From: Io17-Chloro-G2 sp965226915 | Lineage (GTDB): Bacteria > Chloroflexota > Dehalococcoidia > Lucifugimonadales > UBA3495 | Direction: 5' to 3' | Length of the DNA stretch: 64,000 nt | Assembly: GCA_965226915.1 (NCBI GenBank) | Contig: CBDDEJ010000005.1 | Coordinates: 1-64,000 of the forward strand | Part shown: positions 42,770 through 50,868 of the stretch, one piece after another | Position numbering within the stretch: position 1 is the stretch's first letter | Layout of the letters: every line of letters starts with the position of its first letter | Notes under the pieces: model-generated | Database searches by the model: none | Told to the model about the DNA's origin: nothing | Seen by the model: the letters and a program-made list of their open reading frames with translations, nothing else | Program-made: the position numbers and the translations under genes

Positions 42770-43825
42770 ATGGGTTTAAAAATTCTGGGCATCGAAACCT
42801 CTTGTGACGAGACGGCCGTGGCCGTGGTTGAAGACGGGCGCCGGCTCAGGTCCAACATCATTTCCTCCCAGGTGGAGTTGCATGCCAGGTACGGCGGCAT
42901 TGTCCCGGAAGTCGCCTCCCGCCAACACATCAGCGACATGTTGCCCGCCTTGGAGCGGGCGCTTGCGGATTCCGGCCTTGCTCTGGAGCAGATTAATCTG
43001 GTGGCGGTGACCTATGGACCCGGATTGGCCGGCTCGCTTATCACCGGCCTGAACACGGCGAAGGCTTTGTCTTTCTCGTTGGGTGTTCCATTGATGGGGG
43101 TAAACCACCTGGAAGGCCATATCTACGCCTCTTGGTTGACGGAGCATGATCCCTCGGAAAAGCCAGGTTTCCCGTTGGCTTGCCTGGTCGCGTCTGGGGG
43201 TCACACCGATCTTATCCTGATGGAGGGACACGGGGTTTATAAACTGGTGGGCCGAAGCCGGGACGACGCGGCCGGAGAGGCTTTCGACAAAGCAGCGCGC
43301 ATCCTGGGCCTGGGATTCCCCGGTGGCCCGGAAATCCAGCGAGTGTCCCGCGGAGCGGCCGGCGGTGAAACCTTGCCCCGTGCTTGGATGAAGGACACTC
43401 TGGATTTCAGCTTCAGCGGAGTCAAAACCGCCCTGTTGCATATGGCTCAAGCCAAGGGCCTTTATCCTTCTGACGGAACATCAGAAGAGAATACCGGGGC
43501 CGGCAGCGACGCCAATTCCGCTGATCTGGTGCGGGAACTGGCGTCGGCATTTCAGGAATCTGTGGTGGACGTGCTTACCTCCAAGCTCCTGGGCATGGCC
43601 AAAACCTACAGATGCCGCGGCGTGGTCTTGGGTGGGGGAGTGACCGCCAACGCCCGTCTTCGGGAGGAGGTGGCCAAACGGTCGTCTCTGCCGGTGATAG
43701 TGCCTCCGCCCATACTTTGCACCGATAACGGAGCAATGATCGCCTCCTGCGCATACTACCAATACCAAAGGGGAGAGCAGTTCGGTCTTGATCTGGACAT
43801 TGAACCCGGCCTGCCACTGGGTTAG
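42770..43825 (+). CDS. tsaD: tRNA N6-threonylcarbamoyladenosine synthase subunit TsaD
   Basis: Transfers the threonylcarbamoyl group to A37 of ANN-reading tRNAs with TsaB and TsaE (351 aa). ASKHA-fold landmarks: LGIETSCDETAVAVVEDG, YGGIVPEVASRQHI, YGPGLAGSLITGL, the metal site MGVNHLEGHIYASW (two His), VASGGHTDLILM, GEAFDKAARILGLGFPGGP, GGGVTANARLREE, CTDNGAMIA (Asp). tsaB and tsaE are not in the window. The stop overlaps the convergent membrane-protein gene by 4 nt. Confidence 0.97.
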   Translation: MGLKILGIETSCDETAVAVVEDGRRLRSNIISSQVELHARYGGIVPEVASRQHISDMLPALERALADSGLALEQINLVAVTYGPGLAGSLITGLNTAKALSFSLGVPLMGVNHLEGHIYASWLTEHDPSEKPGFPLACLVASGGHTDLILMEGHGVYKLVGRSRDDAAGEAFDKAARILGLGFPGGPEIQRVSRGAAGGETLPRAWMKDTLDFSFSGVKTALLHMAQAKGLYPSDGTSEENTGAGSDANSADLVRELASAFQESVVDVLTSKLLGMAKTYRCRGVVLGGGVTANARLREEVAKRSSLPVIVPPPILCTDNGAMIASCAYYQYQRGEQFGLDLDIEPGLPLG

Positions 43826-44442
43826 GCGGGCGGTCCGGCGCCAAAACGGCGGGAGGAATCCAACTCGAACCGCCGGTCGGCGAACACGGTGTTTATCACT
43901 TGGTAGATTTCATTGCCAGGAGACTCACCTTTATATGGGAACGAGAATGCCCAGTTCCCGCCCTGAAACGTAACCGAGCCCTCTTCCTGCGTAAAATAAT
44001 GCCTCCCGATAAAGAATGCCCCCATCAAGGCTGCTACGAATAGAAGAAAAGCGCCTGGATTCATCTTAATCAAGGGAATATCACGAAATCCGAACCCGTC
44101 GAACCGGTCGACCAACCAATAGGATACGACCAAGTATATCAACAGAGCGCCGGCAATCAGCAGTATCCCCTGGATCAGCGCTGAGGAAGACCGGTTCCCC
44201 GACTTGACGGAAACTCCTTTCAACTCCTCAATGGGAACCAGGAAGGTTTCCCGGCCCCCTTCGTCGATGGAGAACGCCATGATGCGCTGATTCGTGGTCA
44301 CCAGCATTTGCCCGATGCCCGACGGCTCTCCGGTTAGACCCGATTCCGGGGAAAAAACGTGGCTGACGCGTTCCCCATCCAAAAGCGCCACGTCCCGAAT
44401 CTGGGTAACATAGCTGTTCGTCGACTCGGTATTGCCAATCAC
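43822..44442 (-). CDS. Predicted membrane protein with PH-like domain
   Basis: 206 aa; family not recognised. The N-terminal ~90 residues (VALLDGERVSHVFSPESG, MLVTTNQRIMAFSIDEGG, FLVPIEELKGVSVKSGNRSS) resemble bacterial PH-like (bPH) domains, which detect lipids or cap strands. Two membrane segments follow: LIQGILLIAGALLIYLVVSYWLV (~95-117) and GAFLLFVAALMGAFFIGRHYF (~133-153). A soluble tail (VTFQGGNWAFSFPYKGES..IYQVINTVFADRRFEL) looks like another PH-type strand set. Transcribed toward tsaD. No close functional context. Confidence 0.7.
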   Translation of the reverse strand: MIGNTESTNSYVTQIRDVALLDGERVSHVFSPESGLTGEPSGIGQMLVTTNQRIMAFSIDEGGRETFLVPIEELKGVSVKSGNRSSSALIQGILLIAGALLIYLVVSYWLVDRFDGFGFRDIPLIKMNPGAFLLFVAALMGAFFIGRHYFTQEEGSVTFQGGNWAFSFPYKGESPGNEIYQVINTVFADRRFELDSSRRFGAGPPA

Positions 44443-44762
44443 CCCAAACCTCCGGGCAATATCCTAACACAACGATTGTGGCGCCAGCCCAGGTTTCATA
44501 CACGGAATTCCATATAACATCGGCGGTTCCGCCGCAAGGCCCGGAAACCCGCCCAGTATAGCCCGCCCGTAAAAATTGGGCCGAAAATCCGTCCAGTCCT
44601 CAGCTCCAATTCCCAATACGGCAACCGCTTCCATGCCTTTAAAAAGGTGTGCACCCCACTGGGCATACGGGCGCCCCCTCTAGCTGGCCAGGCATGACAC
44701 CTTTATCGTCGAGTCTGGGGTAACTCGACGCCGGAAACGCCGCCTAATTCCAACTTCCGGCG
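44443..44762. other. Intergenic region with hairpin, no gene seen
   Basis: ~320 bp between two divergent genes. It contains a perfect 8-bp stem, CGTCGAGT (44707-44714) and ACTCGACG (44723-44730), with an 8-nt loop ctggggta, 33 nt upstream of the AhpD-like gene. There is no T-run, so it is more likely an operator or leader structure than a terminator. A similar actcggcgacggggcaactcgccg sequence follows 46630, after the same broken gene. Confidence 0.5.
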
Positions 44763-45491
44763 ATGGGGTGTGTTATGTCGTGGATAGAAGCGGTCGGACC
44801 GCCTGACCTGCCAGATATTTTCCAGGTGTTGTCCATAAATCCCGATGCTCTGGATACCGTCAAACAGCTAAACGAGGCACTCTCTTTTGGCAGTTCTCCC
44901 CTGGGCCGAGTGAGAGAAGAGGCCATCGCCACCGTGGTGGCAGTGGCCAATCGTTGCCGGTTTGGCGCCCTGACCCACGGCGGATTTCTACGCCAGTACA
45001 CCGGAGACCCGGAAACGGCGGCCAACATGCTGGTGAATCACCACATGGCCGGGTTGGACCCTGCAGACCGTCAGATGTTGGATTTCGCCGTTCAAGCCAC
45101 GCTTAAGCCGTCTACTGTGACCAGAGACGACATTGAAAGCCTGCACCGGGTGGGATTCGATGAGGAGGAGATACTTTCCATCATATTGGTGACCTGCCTG
45201 GTCAACTTCATGAACCGCCTAGCCGACAGTCTTGGAATCGACATTCCCCCCAGCTATCAAAAATCGGTTGAGAAGTGGTTGACCGGACCGGCGGGCCGTC
45301 AACCTTGGCTAATGCGCCCCGTATCCCAGCGAACCCGGCAACCCGACGAGCGTCCCTTGGCGGGAGGCTTGGCCCCAATGGCTGGAAAGCCTCGCCGAAC
45401 CGGCCCAGCCAACCCCATGAATCCAGGAATGGATCGGCTGACTCCCTTTTCGACGATCCGGCAGTTCGTGATGCGGGCAATACGGATTTAA
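44763..45491 (+). CDS. AhpD-like (carboxymuconolactone decarboxylase family) domain protein, 5' part of a split gene
   Basis: Peroxidase-related AhpD-like helical protein. LGRVREEAIATVVAVANRCRFGALTHGGFLRQ is the position of the CxxC/His active site, but the second Cys is Gly (CRFG), so classical thiol activity is unlikely. DRQMLDFAVQATLKPSTVTRDDIESLHRVGFDEEEILSIILVTCLVNFMNRLADSLG is typical of the family. Past residue ~195 the reading frame becomes a Pro/Arg-rich tail and ends at 45491. An acidic frame (+2) takes over near 45450 after a TTTT run, so a 1-bp loss probably truncated a longer protein. ATG 44763 or 44775. Confidence 0.8.
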   Translation: MGCVMSWIEAVGPPDLPDIFQVLSINPDALDTVKQLNEALSFGSSPLGRVREEAIATVVAVANRCRFGALTHGGFLRQYTGDPETAANMLVNHHMAGLDPADRQMLDFAVQATLKPSTVTRDDIESLHRVGFDEEEILSIILVTCLVNFMNRLADSLGIDIPPSYQKSVEKWLTGPAGRQPWLMRPVSQRTRQPDERPLAGGLAPMAGKPRRTGPANPMNPGMDRLTPFSTIRQFVMRAIRI

Positions 45492-45751
45492 ACGGCGCTG
45501 CTGAGGAAGAATTCCCGGACTCGCGCCTGGACGGGGCTGAAAACGGTGTGGATTTTGGCGATTTGGAGGATATGTTTGGCGGCGATGATCCCGCCTCCTT
45601 CGATTCCCTCAAATCGGATGCGCTCAAACTGGATGCGCTGTCGGAAGCAATTACCGGCGGAATCTTAGACGAGATCCTTACTGGAACACCCAATGGCCCT
45701 GGAAAAGAAACCGCCGATGAGAACGACGACCGGCTGATGGAACTGGAGCCC
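45449..45751 (+). pseudogene. Acidic linker segment, middle of the split AhpD-like gene
   Basis: Open frame FDDPAVRDAGNTDLNGAAEEEFPDSRLD, continuing FGDLEDMFGGDDPA, LDALSEAITGGILDEILTG and ADENDDRLMELEP, up to the MITE. It is Asp/Glu-rich and low-complexity, unlike the overlapping Pro/Arg-rich frame, and matches the acidity of the downstream gene. It has no start or ribosome site of its own. The best reading is that it continues the AhpD-like protein after a frameshift near 45450. Confidence 0.65.
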
Positions 45752-45930
45752 CTAGAAACTCGGACGGAAACCCCGATTCTCCCCAAGTCGTCGTTTTCTT
45801 AACGTCGATTATCGATGTAACAGTGGGTTCTTGAACCGTATTACAGACACTATCATGTCACATAAGACTATAATACGTCTGTCTGGCGTAGCGCGAAACC
45901 CGGCCAATGGCTTTCCGGCCAGACTTCTAG
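45752..45930. mobile_element. 179-bp MITE, copy 2
   Basis: Same length and near-identical sequence to 19346-19524, bounded by CTAG (45752-45755 and 45927-45930), with imperfect terminal inverted repeats. It interrupts the acidic frame; the frame then stops inside the MITE at 45802. Its orientation relative to the host gene differs from copy 1. Immediately downstream begins the 9-bp minisatellite. Confidence 0.88.
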
Positions 45931-46057
45931 ATGACACTGGGGACACGACACTGGGGACACTGGGGACACTGGGGACACTGGGGACACTGGGGACACTGGG
46001 GACACTGGGGACACTGGGGACACTGGGGACACTGGGGACACTGGGGACACTGGGGCA
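45931..46057. repeat. 9-bp minisatellite (tggggacac)n, about 11-12 units
   Basis: A short irregular start (gacactggggacac twice, 45933-45960) is followed by ~11 perfect tggggacac units, up to tggggcaatg. In the frame of the downstream gene the array reads (Thr-Gly-Asp)n without stops, running directly into its ATG. The 14-bp unit at the start equals 9+5 bp; removing 5 bp makes the frame continuous with the MITE-excised upstream frame. It is not a CRISPR: no spacers. Confidence 0.95.
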
Positions 46058-46621
46058 ATGATAGGCGAAGATGAGATCGATCATTCAGAAGCGGATCGCG
46101 AATCCGGGACGCCGCCGCCCAGCCCAGGGCCTGCCACCGGTCCGCCGGGGAATCCCGGATGGCAGCCGCCGGCAGGTTCAGATAGCGCCAAATTAAACAT
46201 AACACCAACATCTCCTGACGCGTCAGGGTCAGAGACGGCGTTGGAGGTGGAACCCGTTTTGGATGAACCAAATGGGGAAGAGGAGGAAGATGCTGTGCTG
46301 GTCGACCCAAGCAATCCTGTAGCCCGTTTCGTGGGCGATACCTGCGTTGTCAAAGATGGAGAAGTGACCTCGGCCCGAGACCTGTATATAGCGTATCTGC
46401 GTTGGTGCGATGAAACAATTGAGCCGCCCATGCCCCAACGAGGATTCGGCATGATACTTTCCGATATGGGATTCAATCGCCGCCGGCGTGGCCGGGGCAG
46501 AAACTGGTCTTGGTGGGGTGTCGGTTTGGGCAATGGAAACGCCGAAGACGTTGACGACATCAGAGACGAAGACGAAGATCTGGACACCGATTATTCCGAC
46601 GACATGGAGGGCGAGGAGTGA
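46058..46621 (+). CDS. Primase-type (D5-like) winged-helix domain protein, 3' part of a split gene
   Basis: 187 aa. An acidic, Pro/Gly-rich N-terminus (IGEDEIDHSEADRESG, EPNGEEEEDAVLVDPSNP) precedes VARFVGDTCVVKDGEVTSARDLYIAYLRWCDETIEPPMPQRGFGMILSDMGFNRRRRGRGRNWSWWGVGL. That is the winged-helix fold found at the C-terminus of D5-type primase/helicases and in stand-alone regulators: the YxxYxxWC..Q..FG..L...G..R pattern. An acidic tail (DVDDIRDEDEDLDTDYSDDMEGEE) ends it. ATG 46058 lacks a proper Shine-Dalgarno; the frame is open through the minisatellite, consistent with a formerly longer protein. Probably DNA-binding. Confidence 0.7.
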   Translation: MIGEDEIDHSEADRESGTPPPSPGPATGPPGNPGWQPPAGSDSAKLNITPTSPDASGSETALEVEPVLDEPNGEEEEDAVLVDPSNPVARFVGDTCVVKDGEVTSARDLYIAYLRWCDETIEPPMPQRGFGMILSDMGFNRRRRGRGRNWSWWGVGLGNGNAEDVDDIRDEDEDLDTDYSDDMEGEE

Positions 46622-46774
46622 TCCACCTAGACTCGGCGACGGGGCAACTCGCCGCCGGCCGGGTCTATTCCTATAACCTTGTCGGAGATTCCATCGAATC
46701 TACATACTCGTAGGTCTGGCTGACACAGAAGTTGGGCTCACTCGAAAAGCCGCGCTAACGACCGCTTCGCCGCG
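46622..46774. other. Intergenic, no feature beyond a GC-rich hairpin
   Basis: Between the winged-helix gene and the ilvB promoter. The actcggcgacggggcaactcgccg stretch (46630-46653) can fold and may end the upstream transcript, although no T-run follows. Nothing else is recognised. Confidence 0.4.
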
Positions 46775-46803
46775 TTGACACGTGGGCGCCCCCATGATAC
46801 GGT
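46775..46803 (+). promoter_or_regulatory. Predicted sigma-70 promoter of the ilvB T-box transcript
   Basis: TTGACA (46775-46780), 17-nt spacer, TACGGT (46798-46803). This is a consensus -35 with a weak -10. It sits just before the first T-box stem, giving a leader of ~360 nt to the ilvB start. Confidence 0.55.
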
Positions 46804-46809
46804 CTTCAG

Positions 46810-47087
46810 CTAATGGCTATGATGGAGACGAGTAGGTAAGGGTAGACGCAAAGCGAGCCTGGTCTGGTGTAAGCAGGTGCGGCGATCTTGTCCGAAAATC
46901 CCTCCGGAGCCGCCGGCTGAACCCCGTCTTAAACCAAGCGGGAAGCGTAAGCCGAGCCGGGTTCGCCGCCCGTTAACTGCGGCGGGGCATGATTGTGTCC
47001 TCGTTGAGTGGTCTCGGATATTCCGGGGCAAATAGGGTGGTACCGCGGGAGCTTTGAATCCCGTCCCTATGCGGGGCGGGTTTTTTT
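46810..47087 (+). promoter_or_regulatory. T-box riboswitch leader of ilvB
   Basis: The conserved T-box aatagggtggtaccgcgg (47031-47048), with TGGTACC complementary to the tRNA acceptor end, is unmistakable. Stem I begins gatggagacgagta (46821-46834), with the AGTA motif of the specifier loop. The antiterminator competes with a terminator at 47060-47087 (CCCGTCCC tatgc GGGGCGGG plus T7). Uncharged tRNA stabilises the antiterminator and allows ilvB expression. The specifier could be ATC (Ile) in gcggcgatcttg (46880-46891), which fits branched-chain synthesis, but I could not fold Stem I well enough to be sure; Leu or Val codons are not excluded. Confidence 0.93.
47060..47087 (+). terminator. 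T-box intrinsic terminator
   Basis: Stem CCCGTCCC (47060-47067) with GGGGCGGG (47073-47080), one G-T wobble, followed by seven T. The alternative antiterminator pairing uses the T-box sequence immediately upstream. Confidence 0.9.
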
Positions 47088-47168
47088 ATTGGAAAAATCC
47101 CGCCTCCCATATTTCTAGTCAACCGGTGAGGCGGCAGGTATGCCGCTTTAGACCGGCGGGAGGATATT

Positions 47169-48869
47169 TTGAGGCTCAAAGGCGCGGAGATCATGTGCGA
47201 AACCCTGCTTCAGCTTGGGGTGGACACCATTTTCGGTCACCCTGGAGGCGCCATCCTTCCGTTTTATGACGCCCTTTGGGCGTATCCCCAATTGCGCCAC
47301 ATCTTGGTGCGGCATGAGCAGGCCGCCGCCCATGCCGCCGACGGGTACTCCCGGGTGACCAAAAAGGTCGGCGTTTGCGTCGCCACTTCCGGACCCGGCG
47401 CCACCAACCTGATCACCGGAATCATGGGCGCCAAGGCAGACTCGGTGCCGCTGGTGGCCATCACCGGCCAGGTAGCCCGAACCTCGCTGGGGTCCGAGGC
47501 ATTTCAGGAGTGCGACATCTGCTCCATTGCCGCCGCCTGCACCAAGAAAGCCTTCCTGGTCATGTCCCCAGACGACCTGGCGCCAACTCTTGTTGAGGCG
47601 TTCCAAATCGCCCAGGAGGGGAGGCCCGGCCCTGTGCTGATCGACGTCCCCAGGGACGTTCAGTTGGAAGTCACAGAATTTCAGCCCGAACAACTCCTAC
47701 CGAGAAACGGCGCTGTATTGTCTCCCGAAACCCTTGATAGCATCAAACAAGCGGCGCGTTTGATCAACGAAGCAGAACGGCCCTTAATCATAGGCGGCCA
47801 CGGCGTAGTGTCCTCGGGCGCCACCGATGAACTCAAAGAGTTGGCCGAAACCACCGGCATCCCCGTGATCACCACCCTTTTGGGCCTGAGCGGGTTTCCC
47901 GGAAATCATCCGCTTAATTTGGGAATGCTGGGCATGCACGGCATGTACTGGTCCAACTTGGCCGTGGACCAGGCGGACCTGCTGATCGGATTGGCCATGC
48001 GGTTCGACGACCGGGTAACTGGGAAGGCGTCTACCTTCGCCCCCCACGCCAGGATCATCCATCTGGACATTGAAGCCTCCCAGGTGGGGCGGAACGTTCC
48101 CGTTGAAGTGCCTCTAGTCGGCGACGCCAAGGCCATACTCAAGGAACTGGTTCCCCAGGTGAAACACGTTGACCGGCCCGACTGGATGAACAACATCGGG
48201 CGTTTGCGGAAAGAACATCCTTCATTGGACATACCATCGTCTGAGAACCTCATGCCCCAACATGTCTTGTCGAACCTCAATCAGCTGCTGCAGGAGGAAC
48301 CGGATAGCATCGTGGTCACCGGGGTGGGCCAACACCAGATGTGGGCCGCCCAGTTCCTCTTTTTCAACAGCGTGAACACCTTTGTCTCTTCCGGCGGGCA
48401 GGGGGCCATGGGATTCGAGCTTCCCGCAGCTATGGGAGTACAGGCCGGGAAGCCCGGCATGCCGGTTTGGTGCATCGCCGGAGATGGCGGATTTCAGATG
48501 ACCCTCCAGGAGTTGGCCACGGTTGCCGAAGAGAAACTCCCGGTGAAGATCGCTTTGTTCAACAACGGCAACCTGGGAATGATCCGCCAATGGCAGGAAA
48601 TGTATTTTGAGAACCATTTCAAAGCCGTGCCAGTGCCGGGCCCAGATTATGTGAACTTGGCCAATTCCTACGGCCTAGAAGCGGTGCGGGTAACCGAACT
48701 GGAAGACGTAATGCCTGCTCTACGGCGGGCGCGGTCCCACGACGGCCCGTTCTTGATCGACTTCGTGGTGGACTCCGAAGCCAACGTTTTCCCAATGGTC
48801 CCACCGGGAGGAAGCCTGGCCGACACCTTGGAAGACCCCCGGTTGAAATTGGGGACCGGTCCCGCTTAA
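47169..48869 (+). CDS. ilvB: Acetolactate synthase catalytic subunit
   Basis: ThDP-dependent enzyme starting branched-chain amino-acid synthesis (566 aa). N-terminal pyrimidine-binding domain GVDTIFGHPGGAILPFYDAL, with the catalytic Glu in HILVRHEQAAAHAADGYSR. FAD/central domain IGLAMRFDDRVTGK. C-terminal PP domain ThDP motif WCIAGDGGFQMTLQELATVAEEKLPVKIALFNNGNLGMIRQWQ. TTG start at 47169 with gggagg 5 nt upstream. The next features are a terminator and a minus-strand gene: ilvN, ilvC and leu genes do not follow, so the regulatory small subunit is elsewhere or absent. Control is by the upstream T-box. Confidence 0.95.
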   Translation: MRLKGAEIMCETLLQLGVDTIFGHPGGAILPFYDALWAYPQLRHILVRHEQAAAHAADGYSRVTKKVGVCVATSGPGATNLITGIMGAKADSVPLVAITGQVARTSLGSEAFQECDICSIAAACTKKAFLVMSPDDLAPTLVEAFQIAQEGRPGPVLIDVPRDVQLEVTEFQPEQLLPRNGAVLSPETLDSIKQAARLINEAERPLIIGGHGVVSSGATDELKELAETTGIPVITTLLGLSGFPGNHPLNLGMLGMHGMYWSNLAVDQADLLIGLAMRFDDRVTGKASTFAPHARIIHLDIEASQVGRNVPVEVPLVGDAKAILKELVPQVKHVDRPDWMNNIGRLRKEHPSLDIPSSENLMPQHVLSNLNQLLQEEPDSIVVTGVGQHQMWAAQFLFFNSVNTFVSSGGQGAMGFELPAAMGVQAGKPGMPVWCIAGDGGFQMTLQELATVAEEKLPVKIALFNNGNLGMIRQWQEMYFENHFKAVPVPGPDYVNLANSYGLEAVRVTELEDVMPALRRARSHDGPFLIDFVVDSEANVFPMVPPGGSLADTLEDPRLKLGTGPA

Positions 48870-48901
48870 TTCACGGGAAGCGCCCATAGATGCCGCAAAA
48901 C

Positions 48902-48933
48902 AAAAAGAGTCCCCGAGCTGGGGACTCTTTTTT
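48902..48933. terminator. Strong bidirectional terminator
   Basis: Thirteen-bp perfect stem AAAAAGAGTCCCC / GGGGACTCTTTTT with loop gagct, T-rich on both sides. It separates ilvB from the convergent DUF4349 gene and would stop both transcripts. Confidence 0.93.
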
Positions 48934-49002
48934 GATTATCCGGCGCCGCGGCTGACGACGAAGCTCCCTCTGGGCAGCCGGCAGTTGAACGGAGGTTCAG
49001 CC

Positions 49003-50208
49003 TTAAATTGCTGCATTTTCCTTCCGCCGTCGAGCCAACCGGCGCAACCACCTGACGACCAGGTATCCAAATGCAGCTGCCAACAAAATCCCGACTATCG
49101 GAACCGCTACGGCCAATATCCGGCCCGCGCCTCCCTCTTTACTGTTAAAGGATACCTGGATTCTGGCATTTGGCTTCAGATCGGCGGCTTCGTCGTCTGG
49201 GCCGGCCTTGCCTTCGGTGAGTTCCTTGGTCTTTACCTTGCCAGATTCCTCTAGAAAGGCCACGGTCCGGTCAAAATCCTTTGCGAACACCCGCACCGTG
49301 ACATCCGCCCGTTCCCTACCGTCTTTTAGCGAAAGGAATACCCCGTCCACTGTTCCATCAAACGACCCCACCAATCCCTTTATGGCATTCACTTCCTTGC
49401 CCACATCGGACACTTCGATGCTTAGTGCGGCCGAAGGAGGCTGCCCGCCTGGTCCTTGAGGAGGGAACATCGACAGGTGGATGGTGGCCAGATCCACCCT
49501 CCGCTCCAGGAAATTCAACTGGCCCTGGAACCTTTCCACTTCCGACCTAACCCGTGCCAATTCCCGTTCCACGGTCAGTATCTCGCTCACCGTGTTGGTC
49601 CTTTCCAGAAGGGACAACAGGCTTTGCTCCTCTCTCAAAGAACTCTTGAGGCGGGCTTCCAGGTCTATGAACCGTTCGGAAACATCTTCGGAGCCCAAGT
49701 TGCGGTTCTGGACAACCCCCAGGTCCTCAACAGCCTCCACGGCAGCCAAGAAACGGTCCTGGGGCACCCTTAGGGTCATATTCGCGTACTGTTCCCCGTT
49801 TCTAGAACCTCCGGAGCTGGACAGGTTTTCCACAAAGCCGCCCATCCCCTCGATGACAGCCTGCACCCGTTTGATGGTGGGCTCTACGTCTTCAACTTCC
49901 AAGGAGATCGATGCGGTGGATATCACCTTCCGATCGGCGGCCTGCAACGATTGCCCGTTCCCGCCTGATTCGTTGCCGGTAAATCCCCCGTCGGCGGCTC
50001 TTACGGCTTTCTCCGCAGCCGCTTCCGCCAATGGCGCCGGCGCTCCAGCAGCGAAACTTGGGGATGCGAAATCCGCCGCGTCTTCCGACGAAGCAAAACC
50101 CGGCTGAGCCTTGCTTTGATTGCTAAGCAGTTCGGCTTCCTGGCCGCTGCCGCAGGCGACCAGAGCCGCCGCCAGAGCCATGATGAGAAATATTACAACC
50201 TTTGACAT
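49003..50208 (-). CDS. DUF4349-domain lipoprotein
   Basis: Membrane-anchored extracytoplasmic protein (401 aa). Lipoprotein signal KVVIFLIMALAAALVAC (lipobox Cys ~19). Then a low-complexity Ala/Ser region, and the DUF4349 core: RKVISTASISLEVEDVEPTIKRVQAVIEGMGGFVENL, NMTLRVPQDRFLAAVEAVEDLG, the coiled coil RFIDLEARLKSSLREEQSLLSLLERTNTVSEILTVERELARVRSEVERFQGQLNFLERRVDLATIHL. A C-terminal membrane helix VAVPIVGILLAAAFGYLVVRWL and a basic tail end it. The family function is unknown; anti-sigma or envelope-stress roles have been suggested for relatives. Both ends are membrane-attached. Confidence 0.88.
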   Translation of the reverse strand: MSKVVIFLIMALAAALVACGSGQEAELLSNQSKAQPGFASSEDAADFASPSFAAGAPAPLAEAAAEKAVRAADGGFTGNESGGNGQSLQAADRKVISTASISLEVEDVEPTIKRVQAVIEGMGGFVENLSSSGGSRNGEQYANMTLRVPQDRFLAAVEAVEDLGVVQNRNLGSEDVSERFIDLEARLKSSLREEQSLLSLLERTNTVSEILTVERELARVRSEVERFQGQLNFLERRVDLATIHLSMFPPQGPGGQPPSAALSIEVSDVGKEVNAIKGLVGSFDGTVDGVFLSLKDGRERADVTVRVFAKDFDRTVAFLEESGKVKTKELTEGKAGPDDEAADLKPNARIQVSFNSKEGGAGRILAVAVPIVGILLAAAFGYLVVRWLRRLARRRKENAAI

Positions 50209-50406
50209 GAGATCCCCTCCAGGTGTTTCCTACCCATATAGACGCAAAGCCAAGCCGGAAAGTTCCTTGGGCCATTGGCAAAACTTCACCGTCGTCTTCT
50301 TTTAGTTTAATCAACCGGCGATTTCGTCCCCAAGGATGATGTTGCGGAGTTTTCCTGAATCGCCTACACTCAATCCAAATTAATAATGGTATTTCCGGAG
50401 GCGCAA

Positions 50407-50823
50407 TTGGCAAGGGTAACAATTCAGGAAGCGTCACATACACTGAATCTATCCCGAGCCGTTATTCGGGATTGCATACGTAAGGGAGAGTTGCAGGCCT
50501 TTCGGGAAGAAGGTCCTCGGGGATTACGCTGGGTTGTCGAGCTGCCTGAAAACGGGTGGGTGGAAGGATTCACGGCATCGCTGTACAACCTGTCTCAACA
50601 GATGACACCTTGGTGGTGGCCCACCGAAGAAAAGGATGGCAATGTCCACTACGTTCAGGATTTGGGCATCGAGGAGATTGAGCCCCTCTACCTGTGCGGC
50701 CTGAAAGGCAACAACGTCTGGGACGCCTCGGGCCACAGCCCAGACGACCGGTGCGCCCGGTGCACCGAGATCGCCACCGAACAAGGGCTGCCCCTATGGA
50801 ACGAATTGCTGGAGAACAATTAA
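50407..50823 (+). CDS. HTH (MerR/excisionase-like) protein with C-terminal Cys cluster
   Basis: 138 aa from TTG 50407, which has ccggagg 5 nt upstream (the frame also has ATG 50386, with no ribosome site). N-terminal winged HTH: VTIQEASHTLNLSRAVIRDCIRKGELQAFREEGPRGLRWVVEL, the helix-17/excisionase style seen in MerR-like and Xis proteins. The middle is Trp/Pro-rich (MTPWWWPTEEKDGN). The C-terminal LCGLKGNNVWDASGHSPDDRCARCTEIA carries Cys/His that could bind zinc. No phage or conjugative genes are nearby. Target unknown. Confidence 0.65.
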   Translation: MARVTIQEASHTLNLSRAVIRDCIRKGELQAFREEGPRGLRWVVELPENGWVEGFTASLYNLSQQMTPWWWPTEEKDGNVHYVQDLGIEEIEPLYLCGLKGNNVWDASGHSPDDRCARCTEIATEQGLPLWNELLENN

Positions 50824-50868
50824 CAGGACCTAAAGTCTAATTCCAGCGTGGATGCCCGCCTGCCCTGG

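Noticed and set aside
45932..46056. Possible CRISPR array
   Set aside because: Units are 9 bp with no spacers between them; it is a coding-compatible minisatellite.
45809..46084. Minus-strand ORF with Pro-Ser-Val repeats as a gene
   Set aside because: It is only the antisense reading of the minisatellite and MITE, without a ribosome site.
46880..46891. Firm assignment of the T-box specifier as isoleucine ATC
   Set aside because: I could not fold Stem I convincingly; left as a possibility only.
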